Assembly: GCA_018714945.1 (NCBI GenBank)
Contig: DVMO01000019.1
Location: forward strand, 1 to 23,897
Reading direction: 5' to 3'
DNA: 23,897 nucleotides
From: Fimisoma avicola
GTDB taxonomy: Bacteria > Bacillota > Clostridia > Peptostreptococcales > Anaerovoracaceae
Every line of letters begins with the position of its first letter. The first letter of the stretch is position 1. The translations under genes were made by a program, and so were the position numbers. Shown in pieces: positions 19,899-23,897 of this stretch. Under the pieces are notes generated by a model. That model saw nothing but the letters and a program-made list of their open reading frames with translations, was not told the DNA's origin and ran no database searches.

Positions 19899-22234
19899 GG
19901 CTCAATGATAAAGTCCGAAACACTGAGCCTACCATAGACCTTGACCGGGCCCGGCTGATCACGGAATTTTACAGCCAGCCGTCAATGGAAAACTATGTGC
20001 TGAGGAGGGCCAAAGCTTTTAAATATTTTCTCGAAAATAAGAAAATCTTCATTGACCCGGACTCTCAGATCGCCGGCCACGCAGGAGACCGTATCCAGGC
20101 CGTCCCTCTCCATCCGGATGTGACCAAGTGGCTGTACGACGATTTTGACACCCTAGACAAGAGGGTTTCCGATCACCTCCATTTCCGCAACGAGGAAGAA
20201 AAAGAAGAGCTGCGTCAGATAGTGGAAAAGTGGCACGGTCACACCTTCGGCGATTTTGCCGCTGACCTTGAGGACCCGGATGTGAAGGATATGCTGGACG
20301 CCCTGGTGTTCACCCACGGCGTATCCAACCAGTCCACCATGAACCATACGCCTGACTATGACAATATGGTTAAGCGGGGCTACCGCTGGTATATCGATCA
20401 GTGCAAGGAAAAGCTGGCCAACCATGTGTGTAAAGATGTTTACGATATGGAGCAGAGGATAAACTGGGAGGCCATGATAATCGCCATGGAGGCCATAATC
20501 AGCTTTGCACACCGCTACGCCGACCTGGCAGAAAAACAGGCGGCCGAATGTACCGACCCAAAGAGGAAAGAGGAGCTTCTGACCATGGCGGAAAACTGCC
20601 GCAGGGTGCCTGAATTTGCTCCTGAGACTTTCCTGCAGGCTGTTCAGCTGGTTTGGTTCACCCATCTTGCCATCGTACTGGAGGCGGTTGGCGGCGACCA
20701 CTGTCTGGGACGCTTTGACCAGTATATGTATCCTTTCTTTGAGAAAGAGACCGCCGCAGGCAGGACAGAAGAGTATTTTGCTGAGATAATCCATGAGTTC
20801 AAGCTCAAAGTCGCCGAACTTTGGAACATCCGCCAGTACAAGGAATCCATCGCAGTTCCCGGCTGTCCGCTGTGGATGCACATAATGCTGGGCGGCGTTA
20901 AAGAAAACGGCAAAGACGCATGCAACGAGCTGACCAATGTCTTTCTCCGTTGCCTTTTGGATCTGCAGACTGACGAGCCGTGTATATCCTTCCGTTTCCA
21001 TCCCAATGTGAACGAGGAAACTTTCAGGCTGGCCATCAGGGCTGCCAGAGATACGGGAGGCCATCCGGCTTTCTTCAACGATTCATCGGCGATCACATAT
21101 CTGCTCAGTCTTGGATTCACCCTCAAAGAAGCCCGCAACTGGGGTATCTGCGGATGTATCGAGCCGGTGGTATGCGGTATCACCGATTTTCAGACCAATT
21201 CGGGCAACTTCAATGTGAACAAGATACTGGAGATCACCCTCCACAACGGCTATGACCCGGTGACCAAGAAGCAGCTGGGTATCAAGACCGGCGATCCGCG
21301 CGACTTCAAGTCCATCGAAGATGTGATGAAAGCCTATGAAGCCCAGCAGGACTTCTTTATGGAAAAATTCATCAACATGGCCAACACCACTTTCGCCGGC
21401 CACGCCTTTACTTTCCCGACCATCACGGCTTCGTGTTTTTCCGCCGGCTGCATAGAAAAAGGCAAGATGCTCCAGCAGAAAGGATCCGATCACCATTACA
21501 CGACGATCTCCATCGCCAGCATAGCCAACATAATCGACTCTTTTGCCGCCATGGAAGAGTGTGTTTTCAACAAGCACTATCTGACCATGGGTGAGCTGCT
21601 GGACCTGATGGACACCAACTTTGAGGGCAAGGAAGAAATGAGACAGCTCCTCATCAATAAGGCCCCTAAGTTTGGCAACAACATCGAGCAGGCCGACAAG
21701 TACGGAGAGTGGTTCACCGAGTCCATCGACAGGTCAATGAAGCGGTTTAAGGACGCTTACGGCGGCCCTTGGACCAGCCTCCATGCCACAGTAGTATATA
21801 ATGTAGCCATGGGCAAGACCGTCGGCGCCATGCCTGACGGAAGATTGGCGTTTACAGCCCTTGCTGACAATGCTTCACCGATGATCGGCATGGATGTCAA
21901 CGGCCCGACGGCTGTTGTCAATTCCCTTGCTGCCTGCGACGAGCTGGTGCCTCAGAGCGGCATGCTGCTCAACCAGAGGTTTGACCCGACCATTGCCGCC
22001 GGTGAAAAGGGTATAGATATAATCGAGACTGTCTTTCGGGCCCACTTTGCCCAGGGAGGCTATCACATCCAGATCAATGTGCTGGATGACGAGACCCTGC
22101 TGGCTGCTCAGAAAGAACCGGACAAATACAAGAACATCATCGTCCGTGTGGCCGGGTATTCTGCTTACTTTGTGGAACTGGGCAAAGAGATACAGGACAA
22201 CATCATCCAGAGGACCATACAGAAAGGCCTTTGA
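19877..22234 (+). CDS. Glycyl radical enzyme 2 (HplG/HypD-type C-x-E eliminase; best HplG candidate)
   Basis: 785 residues. Cys427 and Glu429 in 'CGCIEPVVCG' form the eliminase active site, with an extra Cys425; Gly760 in 'RVAGYSAYF' carries the radical. Translation is coupled to the activase by overlap, with AAGGAGGG before ATG 19877. The shared 'PAFFND', 'MIGMDVNGPTAVV' and 'LLNQRFDP' blocks show common descent with GRE1. HypD (trans-4-hydroxy-L-proline dehydratase) reads GCVET at the active site and differs widely in the N-terminal half, so this is not HypD. In the island context the likely reaction is C4-H abstraction and C5-N cleavage of a 4-hydroxy-D-proline to 2-amino-4-ketopentanoate, substrate of the OrtAB encoded upstream. 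Assignment between the two GREs is unproven. Confidence 0.9.
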   Translation: MLTERIIRLNDKVRNTEPTIDLDRARLITEFYSQPSMENYVLRRAKAFKYFLENKKIFIDPDSQIAGHAGDRIQAVPLHPDVTKWLYDDFDTLDKRVSDHLHFRNEEEKEELRQIVEKWHGHTFGDFAADLEDPDVKDMLDALVFTHGVSNQSTMNHTPDYDNMVKRGYRWYIDQCKEKLANHVCKDVYDMEQRINWEAMIIAMEAIISFAHRYADLAEKQAAECTDPKRKEELLTMAENCRRVPEFAPETFLQAVQLVWFTHLAIVLEAVGGDHCLGRFDQYMYPFFEKETAAGRTEEYFAEIIHEFKLKVAELWNIRQYKESIAVPGCPLWMHIMLGGVKENGKDACNELTNVFLRCLLDLQTDEPCISFRFHPNVNEETFRLAIRAARDTGGHPAFFNDSSAITYLLSLGFTLKEARNWGICGCIEPVVCGITDFQTNSGNFNVNKILEITLHNGYDPVTKKQLGIKTGDPRDFKSIEDVMKAYEAQQDFFMEKFINMANTTFAGHAFTFPTITASCFSAGCIEKGKMLQQKGSDHHYTTISIASIANIIDSFAAMEECVFNKHYLTMGELLDLMDTNFEGKEEMRQLLINKAPKFGNNIEQADKYGEWFTESIDRSMKRFKDAYGGPWTSLHATVVYNVAMGKTVGAMPDGRLAFTALADNASPMIGMDVNGPTAVVNSLAACDELVPQSGMLLNQRFDPTIAAGEKGIDIIETVFRAHFAQGGYHIQINVLDDETLLAAQKEPDKYKNIIVRVAGYSAYFVELGKEIQDNIIQRTIQKGL

Positions 22235-22272
22235 CGGGAAAATGCTGCCCAGTCTGAGGATCGGCTCCGCCT

Positions 22273-22295
22273 GGCCCGGCTTTGACAGCCGGGCC
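22273..22295 (+). terminator. Hairpin after GRE2 (probable terminator)
   Basis: GGCCCGGCT pairs perfectly with AGCCGGGCC around a five-base loop, 38 bases after the GRE2 stop. Only TT follows, so it is a strong stem with a weak tail. Confidence 0.55.
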
Positions 22296-22347
22296 TTAAC
22301 TGTCATGCAGCCCAACCTTCCTGATGGCATGCCCCGGAGGAGATCAA

Positions 22348-22422
22348 ATGAAAAAAATCACGCCAGCAGGACTGTGCCGCAATATAGGATCAACTTTGGA
22401 GGATCATATGCTCCGCCAGTGA
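22348..22422 (+). CDS. Possible 24-residue small ORF
   Basis: ATG 22348 is preceded by CGGAGGAG at the proper distance and runs to TGA 22420-22422, with the beginning 'MKKITPAGLCRN'. The good ribosome site is the only argument; there is no recognisable family, and the sequence is neither hydrophobic nor strongly charged. It may equally be a leftover gene start. Confidence 0.22.
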   Translation: MKKITPAGLCRNIGSTLEDHMLRQ

Positions 22423-22454
22423 AAAGTTCTCGTTTCTAATGCTGAAGTCGTTTT

Positions 22455-22502
22455 TGAGAACCTAAATGGCCTTTCAAAAGGCATTTGGGTTCTCATGTTT
22501 TT
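22455..22502 (+). terminator. Long hairpin with T run (GAGAACC...GGTTCTC)
   Basis: About 19 base pairs: TGAGAACC(T)AAATG(G)CCTTT with AAAGGCATTTGGGTTCTCA, one bulge and one G-T pair, followed by ATG and TTTTTT. It has terminator form, but the same GAGAACC word recurs without the hairpin further on. Confidence 0.6.
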
Positions 22503-22917
22503 TAATATCCGCACGGGGGAGAACCGACCTCGTTCATCAGGTTCTTACCAGACGGATTTTCCATGCTTTTGAGAACCGTTCTGTAACAAAAGTTTCTCCT
22601 CAGCTTGATATTTACGCAAAAAGAGAACCTTTTGCTGGCGGAAAGCCATGCCGCACGGTAAAATTCCCTATATTCTTTGGAAACTGCCTGGGCAGTGAGC
22701 ACTGCCCCTGCACATTTAGTCAATTTTCCCTTCGTCAGAGCTGAAACTCATGGGAGAAACCTTGTGTTACGGATTCTCTTAAAAGATCAAAGGCATGAGC
22801 CTGGATGGGTCTTGTGTTCAGCCGGCGCCGGATCACCGTCAGGCCGCAGCCGCCATGTATGTTATCACCAAAACAGGAAATGATAAGATATAAAAGATCA
22901 TTTATCAGGAGGATAAC

Positions 22918-23337
22918 ATGAAAAAGATACTGATGATAATTTTGTCTCTGCTGCTGTGTCTTTGGCTTGCAGGCTGCGGCTCAGATGACAATGCAGGTGG
23001 AAACGCTGCTGACGACATAGAAGACGGCGTACAGGAAATGGAAGATGATGTCAAGGATGACATGGACAAGATTGAAATGTCCGTGGATTCTGTAGCAGAA
23101 AAGCTCGGCCTCACCGGCGGCACTGAGACCATGTATGACACCATAGGCGCAGCTGAAGGAAAACAGTTCAATGATGGGACTGTAGAAATCTACCGTTTTG
23201 ATGCAGATTCCGATGAATACAAGGCCATCGAAGAGGGCAGCGGCACGATCAAAGCCGCAGCAGTAAACGACGGTATGGTCATAATAACCGACGATGAGGA
23301 CCTGGCTGCCAAATTTAAAGAACTTAAGTTCAAATAA
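22918..23337 (+). CDS. Small acidic lipoprotein, function unknown
   Basis: 139 residues. The signal peptide 'MKKILMIILSLLLCLWLAGC' has a lipobox LAGC with the lipidated Cys20, so the protein is anchored to the outer face of the membrane. Residues 22-55 are strongly acidic (D/E-rich, weakly heptad-like), followed by a compact domain ('AEKLGLTGGTETMYDTIGA', 'VEIYRFDADSDEYKAI', 'MVIITDDEDLAAKFKELKF'). No catalytic motif is visible. The AGGAGG before ATG 22918 is strong. It stands alone: spacer before it, a terminator at 23421 after it. I do not recognise a family. A link to spore or envelope functions is possible, but nothing here shows it. Confidence 0.85.
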   Translation: MKKILMIILSLLLCLWLAGCGSDDNAGGNAADDIEDGVQEMEDDVKDDMDKIEMSVDSVAEKLGLTGGTETMYDTIGAAEGKQFNDGTVEIYRFDADSDEYKAIEEGSGTIKAAAVNDGMVIITDDEDLAAKFKELKFK

Positions 23338-23420
23338 GAGATGGTTTTTGCACATGCAATGAGCCACCTGCCTGATGAAAGCACACCGGCCTGATGAAAG
23401 TCCGTCTGGTCCGGCAACCA

Positions 23421-23489
23421 ACTGTCTCGTCTGACAAAGGCCTCCGAGCCCAATAATGGGGCTGAGCCTCTGGCGGACGAGGCAGTTTT
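23421..23489 (+). terminator. Large stem-loop terminator after the lipoprotein gene
   Basis: Nested pairing of ACTG/CAGT, CTCGTC/GACGAG, AGG/CCT and AGCCC/GGGCT around loop AATAAT, followed by TTTTA. About 85 bases after the lipoprotein stop. Confidence 0.7.
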
Positions 23490-23643
23490 ATTGTGTGCCC
23501 TGTTGCCCGGTGCATTCCACTTTACGGGAGGACCGATCATTACCATACTATGCATGACCGGCGGCTGCAAAACAGGGGATGGCTGCGGAGTGTAAGGATA
23601 TCATATAAATGCTACAATATTGCCATTTTTCTCAAGACATGCC

Positions 23644-23673
23644 TTGTCAAAACAGGGCAAGCTATGTTACAAT
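23644..23673 (+). promoter_or_regulatory. Promoter of tuf
   Basis: TTGTCA (23644-23649), 18-base spacer, TACAAT (23668-23673). It leaves an untranslated leader of about 90 bases before ATG 23769. Confidence 0.65.
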
Positions 23674-23700
23674 AATCAATAGGTTTGAGCAAAACCCAAG

Positions 23701-23724
23701 TGGATTTGGGGACGCCCGAATCCA
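23701..23724 (+). other. Hairpin in the tuf leader
   Basis: TGGATTTGGG pairs with CCCGAATCCA (one G-T pair) around loop GACG. The 3' side is followed by A-rich sequence, so it is not a terminator. It may stabilise or regulate the tuf mRNA. Confidence 0.5.
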
Positions 23725-23768
23725 TACTTCCAAAAAATAACGTTATATAATCAGGAGGAAAAAACGAA

Positions 23769-23897
23769 ATGGCAAAACAGAAGTTTGAAAGAACCAAACC
23801 GCATATCAATATCGGTACCATAGGCCATGTAGACCACGGCAAGACCACATTGACAGCGGCCATCACAACAGTGCTGCACCAGAGATACGGCCTGGGC
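23769..23897 (+). CDS. tuf: Elongation factor Tu, N-terminal part (3' end outside window)
   Basis: The first 43 residues are visible: 'MAKQKFERTKPHINIGTIG' followed by the GTP-binding P-loop GHVDHGKTT (residues 19-27) and 'LTAAITTVL'. EF-Tu delivers aminoacyl-tRNA to the ribosome with GTP. AGGAGG is 10 bases upstream of ATG 23769. In many Clostridia tuf follows sigH and precedes rpmG, secE and nusG, so this marks the return to the conserved chromosomal order after the inserted region. Confidence 0.97.
   Translation, partial: MAKQKFERTKPHINIGTIGHVDHGKTTLTAAITTVLHQRYGLG

Larger units (their letters stand above)
22235..22917. other. Gene-poor spacer at the end of the catabolic island
   Basis: 683 bases with several structures but no established gene: a hairpin after GRE2 (22273-22295), a possible 24-codon ORF (22348-22422), a long GAGAACC/GGTTCTC hairpin with T run (22455-22502), further GAGAACC words at about 22520, 22569 and 22624, and a perfect GGGCAGT/ACTGCCC hairpin (22690-22707). 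From 22740 to 22860 I see nothing. Confidence 0.6.
23338..23768. other. Intergenic region before tuf
   Basis: 431 bases: a large terminator (23421-23489), nothing recognisable from 23490 to 23640, then the tuf promoter (23644-23673), a leader hairpin (23701-23724) and the tuf ribosome site (AGGAGG, 23753-23758). Confidence 0.7.

Noticed and set aside
20153..21064. 303-codon minus-strand frame within GRE2
   Set aside because: It is antisense to a fully conserved glycyl radical enzyme; it lacks a ribosome site and a recognisable domain.
15494..22234. Identification of either GRE as HypD (trans-4-hydroxy-L-proline dehydratase)
   Set aside because: HypD has GCVET at the active site and a different N-terminal half; no P5C reductase accompanies the genes, while OrtAB does.
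22420..22640. CRISPR array or riboswitch from repeated GAGAACC words
   Set aside because: The repeats are only 7-11 bases, irregularly spaced and in both orientations, with no cas genes; no known riboswitch core could be recognised.

Overview
The window looks like a chromosomal segment of an anaerobic, probably spore-forming member of the Clostridia (Bacillota). The evidence is a sporulation-type sigma factor (sigH) downstream of mrnC and rlmB, a truncated EF-Tu gene (tuf) at the far end, strong AGGAGG ribosome sites, frequent ATA and AGG codons, and oxygen-sensitive glycyl radical enzymes. The genus cannot be read from the sequence.

Layout. 1-2947 is housekeeping: the 3' end of mrnC, then thyA, folA, rlmB and sigH, mostly overlapping by ATGA or a few bases. 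3017-3093 is tRNA-Thr(GGT). In many Clostridia sigH lies close to tuf. Here about 20 kb of accessory DNA separates the tRNA from tuf (starts 23769). Right after the tRNA are a 24-bp direct repeat of the tRNA 3' end (3267-3290), a small structured element between the copies, and the N-terminal stub of a tyrosine recombinase (3392-3643). This is what an old tRNA-targeted integration leaves behind. 3644-4250 is decayed DNA. 4252-8594 is a TetR regulator with a non-standard start codon plus a heterodimeric ABC exporter/importer pair.

8667-22234 is the core: a catabolic island read as hydroxyproline (or related cyclic imino acid) fermentation. On the minus strand are a proline-racemase-family epimerase and a PAS-sigma54 activator. 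On the plus strand are OrtA/OrtB (2-amino-4-ketopentanoate thiolase), a sodium:neurotransmitter-type symporter with an unannotated 38-residue small partner, a first glycyl radical enzyme (GRE1), an SDR dehydrogenase, a GRE activase and a second glycyl radical enzyme (GRE2). The logic follows the published HplG pathway: uptake, epimerisation of L-hydroxyproline to the D form, radical ring opening (C-N cleavage) to 2-amino-4-ketopentanoate, and thiolysis to acetyl-CoA plus D-alanine. What does not fit the simple published scheme is the presence of two diverged GRE paralogues, both keeping the C-x-E and glycyl motifs but differing around the catalytic cysteine, sharing one activase and with an SDR between them. 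This is the best candidate for undescribed biochemistry.

Regulation is visible: four sigma54 (-24/-12) promoters with identical spacing stand before the racemase, ortA, the symporter and the activase. The two upstream of the symporter and the activase share a 17-bp and a 13-bp identical word that may be binding sites for the cluster's own activator. 22235-22917 is a gene-poor spacer with hairpins and repeated GAGAACC/GGTTCTC words that recall the spacer at 3750-3970. A small acidic lipoprotein gene (22918-23337), a large terminator and the tuf promoter/leader complete the window.
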